DNA from: Saussurea involucrata
Lineage: Eukaryota; Streptophyta; Magnoliopsida; Asterales; Asteraceae
NCBI GenBank assembly: GCA_033807775.1
Contig: CM066321.1
Coordinates: forward strand, 48,030,555-48,094,554
Direction: 5' to 3'
Length of the DNA stretch: 64,000 bases
The notes under the pieces were generated by a model that was given only the letters and a program-made list of their open reading frames with translations, searched no databases and was not told where the DNA came from. Both the position numbers and the translations under genes were made by a program. Below, piece by piece: positions 22,234 through 34,720 of the stretch. Positions within the stretch are counted from its first letter, which is position 1. Every line of letters starts with the position of its first letter.

Positions 22234-22514
22234 TGTTAGGGCAATTAATGTGTTGAATAGAAGTTCAAGGGCTTGTTTGTAATTCTTTATTTTGAGCCTA
22301 GTTAGTGAACGGGCTGTGGGCTTGTTACCACGGGCCCGACATATATAATGTTTTGTTTAGCCTTTGTTTTAGGCTAGTTGTCATTTTAGCTTTCCTAAAC
22401 ATATTGTAAACTCTCTGATTATTTAAAGCAAATTGGATGACCAGTTAAAATCATAACCATTGTTATTCATCTATTGATTTCATCATTGTTCGTTGCACGA
22501 ATATGAGACTCACA
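22234..22514 (+). repeat. 5' LTR of S (281 bp)
   Basis: Starts TGTTAGGGCAATTAATG and ends GAGACTCACA, followed by the primer site. Confidence 0.9.
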
Positions 22515-22516
22515 AT

Positions 22517-22528
22517 TGGTATCAGAGC
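22517..22528 (+). other. Primer binding site of S
   Basis: TGGTATCAGAGC, 2 bases after the 5' LTR. Confidence 0.9.
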
Positions 22529-23513
22529 AGACGGACAAATCGATTCAAAGTATTCTTTGTGAATTCTGGTAAGTTTTCTGATCATACGGCTGTGTTCTTG
22601 CTTTGAAATCCATATTTTGATTCTCTTGAAATTGATCGTTTTCGTTTATTGGAGTTTGTTAGTATCATTCTTGTTAGTGGTTCTGCACGTTTTCATAATC
22701 TAATTCGATCATTTGAGTGATTTCTAAGCAAATTAAAGTTCAAAAGTTTTGGTTGTGTTATTCCTAAAAATCGATTTTTACCATCAAAACTTGTTGTTTT
22801 TGCTTCAAAATCGATTTGGGTATTGTTATTTTTGTGTTTGGTCGAGTTCCTAATCTTTCAGGAACGATTTTGAGCAACCTTAGTCGATTTCCAGTCGAAT
22901 TGAAAACCACAGCCGCTGGTTTCCGGACACCACTGCCGCAGTTTTCGGACACCACTCAACTATCCGGAACTTCGCTATTTCTTTCCGGATACCACTCTGC
23001 TTTCCGGGTAAGTTCACTAATTCCAAATCTTTCCGGATACAATTGTTCCGGAAACCCAAAGTTTCTGGTAAAGTATTTTATCCGGATAACTCGAAGTTTC
23101 CGGTAACCTATTTTATCCGGACAACTCAAAGTTTTCGGTCAAGTTGATACTTTCCGGACTCTGTCATATGGTAAGTACATTAGCCGGAAAGCATATCATC
23201 CGGAAACCTCTTTCATCCGGTAAGTCTTGTATTTTCTCATTTCATTCGGAAACTATTGTCTTCCGGTAACCCATTGTTATCCGGAAACTTAGTTTGTCCG
23301 GACACTTGTGTGTTTTGTTCTGTTTTTCACTCAATCTGATCAGACATCACATCTGGATTCCTATCCGGTAAGATCATTTATGTTGAATTCTTACCTGTTA
23401 CAAGTTCAAATCAGTCTTAGAACCAGCGTTAGGATACCACTCGTAGTGCCTTGCGTTAGGTTATCACTTTGAATCGAACACATCGTCTGACGATCACTCC
23501 AGTGCAACTGAAG
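22529..23513 (+). other. S leader with TCCGGA/TCCGGTAA array
   Basis: A long untranslated leader. About 18 CCGG-centred motifs lie at 22920-23320. A donor-like CTG|GTAAGT at 22569 and acceptor-like AATCAG near 23414 could bound a leader intron enclosing the array. No ORF of note. Confidence 0.6.
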
Positions 23514-25841
23514 ATGTCTTCACGCGACTCACTTGCTATCGGTACCGATTCCAAACCACCTTGTCTTTACCAAGGAGAGTACAGCCAGTGGCGAGACAGA
23601 TTCAAAATCTTCATCGAGTCGAAGGACAACTTCGAGTACATTTGGCGAGCATTAGAAGATGGACCAATTCCACCACCCATGAAGACTATACCAGCAACTG
23701 CAAATGCTGAGGCCCGTGTCGAGAAAAAGGCGGTCTCCGAGATGACTGATGACGAAAGAGGCATGCTTGAGGGAGAAAAGCATGCTAAGAGGTACTTGGT
23801 TCAAGCTCTACCCAACACGATCTACACCGCCATCGATAGCTACAAAGACACGGCTAAGGGCATATGGGATCAGGTGGAGAAGATGTTGTGCATGAGCGAA
23901 GTCGGGAATCAATTGAAGATCAACAGCTCCATAACCAAGTTCGATGGGTTCAAGCAGCGCACCGGCGAATCCCTCTCTCAAACTTATGAACGGTTTTGTC
24001 TTCTTCTCAACGAGCTCCACAAGAACAAGATCACTCGTTCCAACACGGAGAATGCACTAAAGTTCCTCAATAACCTTTTGCCTGAGTGGAAAGTGTTTGC
24101 ATCACATGTCAAGCATAACTACTTAATGGAGAAAGTCGACATCCATGAGCTATATGAGATGCTTCTTCAAGACGAAGATGAGGTAATGGAAATTCTGAAC
24201 GAGAAGAAGGCCACATCTAAGCCAGATGCTGATCCCTTAGCTCTCATGTTATCTGAACGACGGAAATCGTCTAGCCGTCAATCTAAACGTGCTCAACAGC
24301 AAAGCGAATCTGAGTCGGAACCTGAGGAAAAAGAAGACAGTGATTCTGATTCTGATGTAGCTGCCATCAAGAAAGCAATGGCCCTGCTCTCCAAATCCTT
24401 CCAACTGAAGTTCCATAAGAAGCCGACGTCTAATAATCAGCGCTAATCCACCTCCTCCAACAAGAGCCATGATTATCAAGACAAGTACGAAGGAAAAAAG
24501 AAAGCCGATGAGCCCGATCAGCCTGAAAAGAAGGAAAAGACAAAGAAAGCTGACCACAAGAAGAAAGATGAACCTGTGACCTGTTATAACTACGGGAAGC
24601 TTGGTCACTTTGTGAAAGATTGTCGGAGGCCAGTTGTAAAGAATTCTCATTATTACAAGGCTAAACTCGCCCTGATAGAACAGAAAGAAGCAGGAGCAGC
24701 TCTGTTCGTGGAAGACGACTACTGGTTGGGTCGTTCTGATGATGAAAGCGAATCTGATGGTGCTGATGCTTTCATGGGATATCATTCTCCTGCCGATGAA
24801 GAAAAGGCAAAGTCAAGCCAGGTATGTGAATCTAACCAACAAGATTTTTTTAATCAAATGCAATCACTTGCTGAACGGGTAGATTCCTTTAAGGCCACCT
24901 CTGATAAACAACTGCTTGAGATTAGATCACTATCTGAAAAGCTAGATGTTCAAAAGAGAATAACTGAGAAATATAAGTCTGAAAATGCTACCTTAAAAGA
25001 AAAATGCAAAAATCTTTCAATAGCACCTAAGGACTTAAGGGTCAAATTATCTGAACTTCAGTCACAGTTTGATCAGTGTATGAATGAGAATGCATAAATT
25101 GTTTATCAATGTTCTGCTCTTCAAATTCAACACAAGGAGTTTGTTAACAAAATCACAGATCTTGAAACAAAACTCCACAAAAGAGGTCAAACTGAGCAGA
25201 CCATCCATATGAATAAACCCAAAGAGTTCACGTATTTTAACAAAGAATGGGGAATCGGATATGATAACCCACATTATTTGAAAAAGGGTATATTCAAAAC
25301 ACCAACACTGTATGATTTTGGATGTCTTGGTATAGATAAAAAGTACCCAGAATATGCGATAAAATGGACTGGTCCTCTTGAACCTGAAAAGTAAGAGGAC
25401 ACTGAGGAATACAAGCGCACAAACACGTCTAAAATGCAACTTCCGTTTTGTTATGAACCTTTGAATTATTCTTATCAGAAGAACAAAAAGTACCTCTCGA
25501 ATGACTACTTCAATTGCTATAAGGTTGCACCACCCAAGGATTCCTCCAAGAAGGATGAGTTCAAACTCTATGTTCCCCCTCTCATCTTGGAAGCAAAAAT
25601 AGTCGAGTTGGAGGAGTCACTCGAGAAAGAAAGGTCGAATTTTCAAAAGGAAAAGCAAGCGCTAATCAAAGAACTTGAGAATCTGAAATCGGTCAAAACT
25701 GACACTGTGTCTGATGAAGGACAGGAAATCCTTCGGTGTGAAATCACTAAGCTCACATCAAAACTGGCTGCCTTGGCAACAGATGCGATGAAGGAGCACA
25801 CGAAAAATGGTCAACTCCAAGAGCAGATTGACCAACTCTAA
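23514..25841 (+). pseudogene. Copia gag with coiled-coil extension (S)
   Basis: Starts at the ATG at 23514 (MSSRDSLAIG). An upstream in-frame ATG at 23469 lies in the leader and is less likely. The first 310 codons are a copia gag of the UBN2 type (YSQWRDRFKIFIESKD, ERFCLLLNELHKNK). An acidic serine tail ends at TAA 24444-24446. The frame then continues with a zinc knuckle (CYNYGKLGHFVKDC, whose second Cys is Tyr), followed by two heptad-rich coiled-coil stretches (about 24830-25060 and 25580-25700). Further stops are at 25095, 25392 and 25839. Sirevirus gags are known for such extensions. The product would form the RNA-containing particle. Confidence 0.75.
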
Positions 25842-26888
25842 GCTGAAAAGCAGATTTCACCCGGACTTTCCTCAAGCTCATCTGATACGTCTTCGTGTAA
25901 AGCTTTCATAGTCAAAATTTATTCTACACAAGACGGTAAAGATTCTCAAGACGAAAGTGTTTTAAGGAATTTGAACTCTGATTTTTTCTTAGCTTCCACA
26001 CCAAATTACCCAAAGCACACTGACACTAAGTGTTCCTCGCCTTCCTCGACCGATCCAAGTCCTATTATTCCGAATATCGATTTTTCTGAATACATGAACT
26101 CCCTTCGACAAACCTCTTCTGAGTCATACTGGTTTTTTGTCTCCAGTAGTCAATCGACCGGTCAATTTTCTAAAGGGTAGTTGTTCTAAAACAAAGGCCC
26201 CAGTTGTGATTAAGATTTCTAAATCTAAACCGGTTTCTCAAACACAATCGACCGAGCGATTGCCTACCAAAAATACTGCTTCCTCAAAAGTCACTGACTG
26301 TGCTGTCCCTGTTGTTGCAGATAAAAATGGTCGCGCTAAACAAGAAAAACCAAAGTGGCTAGCTAAGGAACCTGTCGAGGATGCTGCATCAAAGTCATTT
26401 AATACAGTTTTTTATCATAGAATGAACAACAACGATTGTGCTTGGAATCATAGGAATGATTTTGTTAAACGTGATGTTAATTTTCCGATTAAACTTTATT
26501 CCATTCAGCAATTGATTCAGTTATCGCATGATTGTTTATGTTGTTCTAGTTATGGTTGGAATGACTTTGATGATATAAATAATAATGATTGGTTTGGGTC
26601 ATATCATATATATAATCACACACCCAAAAACAAACCCCGTAAAACCAAAAAAAAACACCATAAACAACGGGGTTCCCAATCAGAGGTTAAACCACAGCAG
26701 GAGAGAAAACCCATTCCAAAACAGGTTTCTCCTACTGAGGTTAAACCGGCACCCAAGAGGAAACCTGCTACAAAACCAGTTCCTCCAAAAGGTGTAAATC
26801 CTACACCTAAGAGGCAAGTTCCTCCGAAGGGTGTCAAACCTAACCCTCCAGGACCAATGCAAATATGGGTACCTAAAGTCCGCTAAAC
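25842..26888 (+). pseudogene. Gag-protease spacer of S, basic proline/lysine-rich
   Basis: It continues the polyprotein in the same frame to a stop at about 26178, then in a shifted frame (26137-26886). The open part ends in a repeated basic segment (VKPQQERKPIPKQ, PKGVNPTPKRQ) and a PMQIWVPK motif that typically precedes the copia protease. Probable nucleic-acid-binding linker. Two frameshifts are needed to link gag and protease, so the polyprotein cannot be made. Confidence 0.65.
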
Positions 26889-28691
26889 TTGTTTTTGCAG
26901 GACGGTCATGTGTGGTACTTAGACTCTGGATGCTCCAACCACATGACCAGAAGGAGGGAGCTTCTCACGAACTACAAAGAAAAATATGGTGGAGACGTGA
27001 GATTTAGGAACGACGACAAGGCGCCGATTGTGGGCTACGGCGACATTGTCCAAGAGAAGATCACTATCAAGAAAGTATCACACGTCGCGGGATTGGGACA
27101 CAATCTGTTCAGTATCGGCCAATTCTACGACAAAGATCTCGAGGTCCGATTCAAAGCCAAAAGGTGTAGAATCCTCAATGACGACGGAGTGGAGCTACTG
27201 GTTGGAAAGCGCAAGACCAACCTCTACACCATAGACCTCGCAACCATGAAACCCGATAACCCTGTCTGCCTGATGTCAAAGGCGAATTCCGAACAAGCAT
27301 GGATTTGGCATCGACGTCTTTCACACCTCAACTTCAAAAGTATCAACAAACTGGTGCTGGGCGGACACGTGAAAGGCATGCCCTATCTTCAATTCGTGAA
27401 GGATCGACTTTGTGGGGCATGTGAGATGGGAAACATGAAGCGAGTGACGCATAAGCCGAAGGCCGCTCCGAGCACGTCCCAGTCCCTTGAACTTATCCAT
27501 ATGGATTTGTGTGGACCGATGCGTGTTCAAAGCATAAACAAGCGTAAATATGTCCTGGTGATGGTGGATGACTTCTTACGCTACACATGGGTCAAGTTCC
27601 TTCGCTCGAAAGACGAAATTCCGGAGCTGATCATCAGTCATTTGAAGACCATCCAGCTGAATCTTCAGAGTCAAGTTCAGACTATCAGGACCGACAACGG
27701 GACGGAATTCAAAAATCAAACGGTGTGCGACTACTTGACTTCTGCCGGTATCTCACAAACCTTCTCGGCGTCACGCACTCCTCAACAAAACGGAGTGGTG
27801 GAAAGACGCAACCGTACCCTGGTCGAAGCGGCTCGAACCATGCTTTCTCAATCGAAACTGCCGCTATTTCTGTGGGCCGAAGCGGTGTCTACGGCTTGTT
27901 ACACGCAAAACCACTCCATCATCAACAAGCGGTTCAACAAGACACCGTACGAGATCATCAACAAATGCATTCCGAATATCAAGTACTTCCATGCATTCGG
28001 ATGCACGTGCTACATCTTAAACAACAAGGGCGATCTCAGCAAATTCAGCCCAAAGGCGGACGAAGGAGTTTTTATCGGATACTCCATGCAGGCTAAGGCG
28101 TATCGCGTTTACAACAAATGGACTAAAACCGTTATCAAAAGTGTAAACGTGACATACGACGAAGCCGCAGATTTGGCTTCTGAACACCTCAGTTTAGAAC
28201 CCGGTTTAACTGGCGTGCTATCTTCCGAACTTCCACGTTCGGGATCTGCACAAGCGACAGTAAATCCAAATCATGCATCTTTATCGAATGATGATATTTC
28301 AGATTTAGATTTACTGTTCAAATATTTTTATGATGACATATTTAACGCTTCTACCCCTCATGTCTTAGCACATCCACGACTTGAAGTTGCTCGCATCGAG
28401 GATTCGGCGAGTCTATCTGGTCCGCCGCCTTCGACAAGCACGCCTTCCATCACCGTGGAGACAGCTCAACCGTCATCATCAACGACTTCTGATACTATCC
28501 TCCCCCCGGAGGAGCCTGTAATAAACCTGGAGATCGCTCCACAAGATTCGTCATCTGCAACAATCAATGATCAACTTCTGAATTCCTCAGAACCAGAAGT
28601 TGCTCAACCTTCGACGAATTCTCCCCCGTCTCTTCCGAGAAATCAACCGGCTACACTTGAATCGGTACAAGACCTTCCATCTGGTAACTAA
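26889..28691 (+). pseudogene. Protease and integrase of S
   Basis: This is the longest open frame of the window (600 codons). Protease: WYLDSGCSNHM at residues 9-19 holds the catalytic DSG. Integrase: HHCC zinc finger (WHRRLSHLNF, then LCGACEMG), catalytic residues D in HMDLCGPM, D in RTDNGTEF and E in GVVERRNRT, all intact, and the copia C-terminal region (FHAFGCTCYILNNKG, EGVFIGYS). The last 180 residues are the usual low-complexity Ser/Pro linker to reverse transcriptase. A TAA at 28689-28691 stops the frame before reverse transcriptase. It would process the polyprotein and insert cDNA in the nucleus. Confidence 0.9.
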
Positions 28692-28844
28692 GTGGATCCG
28701 GACGCCTCACATTCAACTTAACAGCCGCTTCAACACACTACCAAATGGACGAAAGCTCATCCCCTACATCAAATCATCGGTGATCCCTCCACTCCTGTTC
28801 AAACGCGAGGCGCATCAGCCAATTTCTGCCTCTTCTCCGGCTTC

Positions 28845-30365
28845 TTGAGCAAGATCGAGCCGACAAACGTACGCGAAGCACTAGAAGATCCGGACTGGAT
28901 CATAGCCATGAAAGAGGAGCTCAACCAATTCGAGGCTCTGAAGGTATGGCGACTCGTTCCACGTCCAACTCACAAAACGGTGATCGGCACTAAATGGATC
29001 TTCAAGAACAAGAAGGACGAAGACGACATCATCATACGTAACAAGTACCATCAACAAGAAGGGATCGACTATGATGAGACCTATGCTCTGGTGGCAAGGA
29101 TAGAATCTATACGTATGTTCCTTGCATACGCCGCACATAAGAACTTCACGGTCTACCAAATGGATGTGAAGACCGCATTCCTCTATGGCGATATCAAGGA
29201 AGAAGTATACGTATCGCAACCAAAAGGATTTGTGGACGAGTCGAAGCCTAATCATGTCTATGTTCTAGACAAGGCGCTTTATGGTCTAAAACAAGCTCCT
29301 CGAGCCTTGTACAACACTCTGTCCGAGTTCTTGCTAAAATCAGAATTCACATGAGGTAAGATAGATTCAACTCTGTTTATCAAGAACAAAAAAGGTCATA
29401 TTGTCTTAGTTCAAGTGTATGTAGATGACATAATTTTCGGCTCTACCAATCCTCAGTATGCAAAGAACTTTGCCAAACTTATGGGATAATTTTTTAAAAT
29501 GAGTATGCTTTGTGAGATGAATTTCTTCCATGGTCTTCAAGTTAAACAACTGTAGACCGGGATATTCATAAACCAGGCTAAGTACATCTGGGACATTCTT
29601 AGGAAATTCCAGATGGAACAGTCCTCACCAATGAAAACTCCCATGGCACCCGGTACAAAGCTTCATGCCGATCCTAACGGAAAAGATGTGAACACTAAAT
29701 TGTATCGGAGAATGATTGGTTCTTTGATGTATCTAACCGCCAGTAGACCAGATATTATGTTTTCAACTTTTCTATGCGCCCGGTTTCAATCAAAACCAAA
29801 AGAGTCTCATTTAATAGCCGTCAAACGAATTTTTCGTTATTTACGTGGTACTGTTGATCTTGGCTTGTGGTACCCGAAAGAGACAGGTTTTGAACTATCC
29901 ACTTATTCTGATGCGGACCACGCGGGCAGCATGATGGACCGAAAGAGCACATCGGGGCGTGTGCAGTTCTTGGGAGATAGCTTGGTGAGTTGGGCATCCA
30001 AGAAGCCGCAGTGTGTCTCTACGTCGACTGCCGAGGCGGAATACGTGGCCGCCGCGAGCTGCTGTTCTCAGGTGATTTGGATGCGCACCCAACTCAAGGA
30101 CTATGGATTTACTTACGTAAAGGTGCCCATCTACTGCGACTCGAATAACGCAATTGCCATATCCAGCAATCCGGGGTAACATACAAAGACAAAGCACATA
30201 GACGTTCGGTACCATTTCATTAAGGATCACGTTGAAAGAGGTACGGTCGAACTCTACTTTGTAAATACTGAGCATCAGTTAGCAGACCTGTTTACAAAAC
30301 TCTTGGACGAAAAACATTTTAATACTCTGGTGTCCAAGTTAGGTATGCTAAATCTGAAGACTTGA
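28845..30365 (+). pseudogene. Reverse transcriptase and RNase H of S
   Basis: Same frame as integrase, after stops at 28689 and near 28720. Reverse transcriptase: WIIAMKEELNQFE, TKWIFKNK, VYQMDVKTAFLYG, LYGLKQAPRA and the catalytic YVDDIIFGST near 29420-29450. A short in-frame loss lies between IIIRNK and YHQQEG. RNase H: YSDADHAG, AEAEYVAAASCC, YCDSNNAIAI and HIDVRYHFIKDH. Stops are at 29352, 29487, 29553 and 30177. Ends at TGA 30363-30365. It would copy the RNA into cDNA in the particle. Confidence 0.88.
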
Positions 30366-30628
30366 TCTGATTGTGTGCCCGTTACAAGTTCCATACATCT
30401 ACGAGAAACTTTCTACTCATCATCCGGTGTTCACACTCCCGATGATTGAGCATACACTTTCTCGCATCTGCATTCTACTTATATCAGCTACACAGTCAAC
30501 TTGAGTCTCTGTATTTATTAGGTAGATTTCGCATGTTTCCTTTCTTTCCACGTGTGTTTCTTTTATTTTCTACGGTCGTCTAGTTTCATTGGTTTAATAT
30601 CTGTGCTTTCACGAGTTTTCATGTGTTC

Positions 30629-30927
30629 AGGGGGAGCATGAAACGGTATCAGGTAAGTTCACTCTACTGTTGAGGGGGAGCGTCACACAAACTTTTTTTA
30701 TCTTCTGAATTTTTTTGTGTGGGTGAATACTCCCGTGTGCATTTCACACTACGCGCACATTCTGAGGGGGAGCATATCACTTGATGTTCATCATTTGAGG
30801 GGGAGCGACACAACATTTTTTTCTTTAAATGTATAAAACCTTTTTTGTGTGTCGGCATCTCCATTGCACACAATTGCACTATCCTAGGGAGAGCTAAGAC
30901 ATCCCCATGCTCAGTTTGAGGGGAAGC
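30629..30927 (+). other. Six spaced polypurine tracts after S pol
   Basis: GAGGGGGAGC-like tracts occur at 30629-30636, 30672-30681, 30763-30773, 30797-30806, 30886-30894 and 30917-30927. Multiple polypurine tracts between pol and the 3' region are a described Sirevirus feature. The tract next to the 3' LTR is AGGGGGAGAA at 37221-37230. Confidence 0.8.
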
Positions 30928-31011
30928 GAGAGAAGATTCTTTCATCATCCATATAGTCCTATTTTTTAAAAATCTGAAAGAACAGGAAATTTTTTATCAA
31001 AATCCACAAAG

Positions 31012-31400
31012 TGTCCGGACAGGTATCCGGACACCCATCAATCCGGATGGGTATCCAGATAACCCATCCGGAAAATTTGTCACTTAGAAAAGGGATCCGG
31101 ACACCAACATTTTCGTTATCCGGAAAAGTTCAAACCCCTCTTAAAACCCTGTGCCTTTTCTCTCTCGTTCGGACTACCACTCATTCCACGCATATCACTC
31201 GTTTTTCGCTCCAAACTCAGGTATGTTCTTCTCTTCACCATCTCGATAATTAGTAGACATGATTTGCACCCTCACTCGAACAAATCATCCACTGATTCGA
31301 CCAAATCATCCGAAATTCTTTGATGTCCGAATACCTTTTATCCGGATACCATGGTTTGTCCGGAAAGATTTGTTTTCCATTAATTTGTCCGGACACCCCT
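31012..31400 (+). repeat. TCCGGA-type array upstream of S 3' ORF
   Basis: About ten CCGG-centred motifs (TCCGGACA, TCCGGATGG, TCCGGATACC). They lie around a donor-like CAG|GTATGT at 31221. An acceptor-like TTGTTCAG at 31530-31531 lies 8 bp before the ATG of the 3' ORF. Confidence 0.65.
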
Positions 31401-32902
31401 ATGTTCATCAGTTCAGTACCTACTTATCTCACTGCCAGTCCTTAATCTGTCTCAGATTGAGCCCATTACTGCAAAGGTACGCGTCTAAACTTGTTCATTC
31501 GCCTTGATTACTAACTTTGGCTCTTGTTCAGCTATTCCATGGCGGATCAACAACAACAAAAAAATCCTGAAGAGAAAAATCCTCCTCCAGAGGAATTCAT
31601 CGACGAAGCAGCGGATAATGCATTGGTCAACCCTGACCATGGCATTGAGCTAGAGGCAAACAACCATCATCTGGACGCCACGGAGTTCCGACCACAACCA
31701 CAACACCGTGTGGTCGTGGACATATTACTTGGTCACCCTCTCCGTGAGGCCCTCACTGCCACAGCCGACGTCCCAGTGCTGTATGTCTATCAAGTGTGGC
31801 TCTCTGCCCAGGTCATTACGGTTGCTAATTCACAGACCATCACGGCGCAGATCGACAACCACCCCTTCACGCTCACACCTGAGTCCTTCCGGCGTCTACT
31901 GTCACTACCCGAAGCTACCGCCGGCGGACATCAATGCTACGACCCCGCAGTCAACGATTCAACTCTCTGTGCTCAAGTACGTGCTCTTGGATACAACCAC
32001 GCTCTCGATCAACATTCAACATTCACCCGCAAATATATGGCGCCTATCTGGTACACCTTGTTCACCATACTGAACAGGTGTCTCTCATACAGATGGAAAG
32101 GAATAGACCAGTGCACTGGCGACTTCCTTCGTCTATTCCATGTCGTGTGCTACAACATACACGTCGACTACGCAATGATAATCTGGCGCGAAATGGTGCA
32201 AGCTATTCGACAAATTGGTGGGTCTAAGCAAAAGAAGTTCCTACCATACCCTCATTTCCTTTCACTGGCTGTGCGATAACATATGGACGCGAATCCAGCA
32301 ATACCGCGATGACTTAACCATCCGGTATGTCCTCCTTTCCATTTGCAATATATGGTGATTCGAAACCCGTCCAACGCCATAGCTATGCCCTTACCTGAAG
32401 CCTTACCGGCACACGCGGACCCCACTGCACCGAGTGTAGTAGAATATAGGCGAGAGTTAGGGAATCCCTTGGTCCAGCCTGCACCGGAGGGACCTCCCCA
32501 GGGACATAGAACCGAGGGACGTGCGGGTCCTAGGACAATAGGAGGAAGGGCCCGGGCAGCATGGGCTCCCGGGTGGGGTGTGTTGAGATATCATGGGAGG
32601 GGAACCGGAGTGGGCGGTGCAGTGGATACGCGTACCAGTACATCCCAAGTCGGAACAAGCCAACAACCCCCAATTCCCATCACTCGACCGACGGGCGAAG
32701 CTACATCGTCACGACCAATGCTTCACCATGATTCCGAGCCTTACATATCTGATCCTCCTTCACCAACACGCCATGTAGAAGACGTGGAATCTGACTCCAC
32801 CGAGTCCGATACGACCCGTGCTATACGGATATCTTTAATACCTACTCGTATCGGACCAAACCCAGATTTAACCAAAGGCATCCCATCCGACTCACCCTCA
32901 AC

Positions 32903-34720
32903 TAGGGCTGTGCAATCGGACGGGTCGGGCGGATCGGGGCCCAAAACCCGAAACCCGATCGGGGATCGGGGTGTGTGTAGTGCACCCGATATCTGACCGA
33001 TATACCCTTCGGATATCGGATATCGGGTATATCGGATATCGGATCGGGTCGGGTCCTGCGGGTTGGGCCTGACTTCTGGCCCATTTTTTAGCCCAATATT
33101 CCTGACACTTTTCGGTTTTTCGGCAAGATATATAAATTAACTAACTACTAAAATTAACCAAACTACCAACTAATATATAATTATATATAAATTAACCAAC
33201 TAAAACTTTAAATACCAAACTACTTAACTACCAAAGTTTATAAGTTTACAAAACCGAATAAGTTTAAAAGTTTACAAAACCAATCAAAGTATCAAAGTAT
33301 CAAACTATCAAAGTACCAAACTACCAATTTGTTTCCGGTGGTGGCGGTGCACTACTATTGACTTCGAATTGATCCATTCCAAATCTATTAATTTCAAACA
33401 TCAAACAAACATTATAGTTTCAAGTTCAACATTTATACAAACATCAAACATATTATAGTTTCAAGTTCAACATTTATACAAACATCACACATATTATAGT
33501 TTCAAATCTAAACATAAAACATACAAAGTAAACAAACTAACATAAAGTCATAAACATCAAAGTATCAAACATATTATACTAAGTAACATTGTAAGAAACA
33601 TCAAACATATTATACCATTAGTCCATTACAATTTACCAGAGAATTCATGTGGTAGAAGTAATCGAGAGAATCAATAAAATACAAGTTAGAGAAGATTATC
33701 AAAGTTTTATGTACAAGAAAGCAAATGAGGATACGTATGAATGTGAAAAACAGATGATTTATTAATTGAGACCCAATAATAATAAATAATATTGAATGAG
33801 ACAGATGCTCTATAAGGACAACCAATGGTTGGTTGGACAATTAAACAGGATTTTGTGGTGTTTAGTGGAACATAACAGAATTCACTCAATCCATTTAACA
33901 GAGAAATTTTATTGGCACAAAACTATAAAACACATCATAACTCGTTAAAACTTAAAACAATGCATGGATCGTCAAACAACAACACAATATAAACTACAGA
34001 ATCACGAATAAATAACAATAGCCAATAAAAAGCAACTATGCAGATTAACAATATAAGCAAATAGCAATAGGCGATAGTGACTTAAACGGACTGAAATGTA
34101 TTTAGCAACTTAATGAATTTAATGGTACTCACAACTTATTTGGTCAGCTATACACGGTGGAGACTGGAGAATGGCCGGCGATGGTGGGCGGCGGTGGGAG
34201 GCGGTGGTGGATAATGGCCGGCGGGGGGGGGGGGGGTGTGGGTGGTCAGCTATACACGGTGGAGACTGGAGAATGGCCGGCGATGGTGGGCGGCGGTGGT
34301 GGATAATGGCCGACGGGGGGGTGTGGGACTGTGGGTGGTGGCGAGTGGCGACTGGCGATTTGCGATGCCGATTGCCGATTTGGGAATTGGATTTGGGGTT
34401 TTAGGTTAGAACTTAGAAGAAATCGTGAAAGTGACACTGTTGGGATTTTAGGTAAAAAAACTGATTTTAATTTTTAAATATAATATATTAATATATATAT
34501 ATATATATATATTAAATTTATTAAGTAAATTTTATTTATTTATCGGATATTCGGACGGGTCGGGTGGGTAAAACCCAAACCCAACCCGATCCTAGTGTAA
34601 CCGAACAATTAAGCGGATCGGGTCATTCGGGGTTCGGATATTTCGGGTGCGGGTTTTTAGTAGAAATTGCGGGTCGGGTCGGGTCGGGTTATCGGATATT
34701 TCGGGTTTTGCACACCCCTA
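32903..34720. mobile_element. Non-autonomous hAT element (1818 bp) inside S
   Basis: The ends TAGGGCTGTGCA and TGCACACCCCTA are inverted with one mismatch. Perfect 8-bp target copies ccctcaac lie at 32895-32902 and 34721-34728. Removing the element and one copy restores the reading frame of the S 3' ORF. Subterminal GGGTCGGG/CGGATATCGG repeats sit at both ends. The AT-rich middle has no transposase. G-rich direct repeats are at about 34143-34330. Confidence 0.9.
34143..34330. repeat. ~100-bp G-rich direct duplication in the hAT
   Basis: GGTCAGCTATACACGGTGG begins both copies (34143 and 34243), each followed by GGCGGTGG-rich sequence. The first copy has a run of about 12 G residues near 34225. 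Confidence 0.85.

Noticed and set aside
24249..24785. 178-codon minus-strand ORF opposite S gag
   Set aside because: Shadow of the gag reading frame; it has no recognisable domain.
34171..34404. Gly/Trp-rich ORF in the hAT element
   Set aside because: It results from the G-rich direct duplication; codon pattern and lack of conservation do not support a protein.
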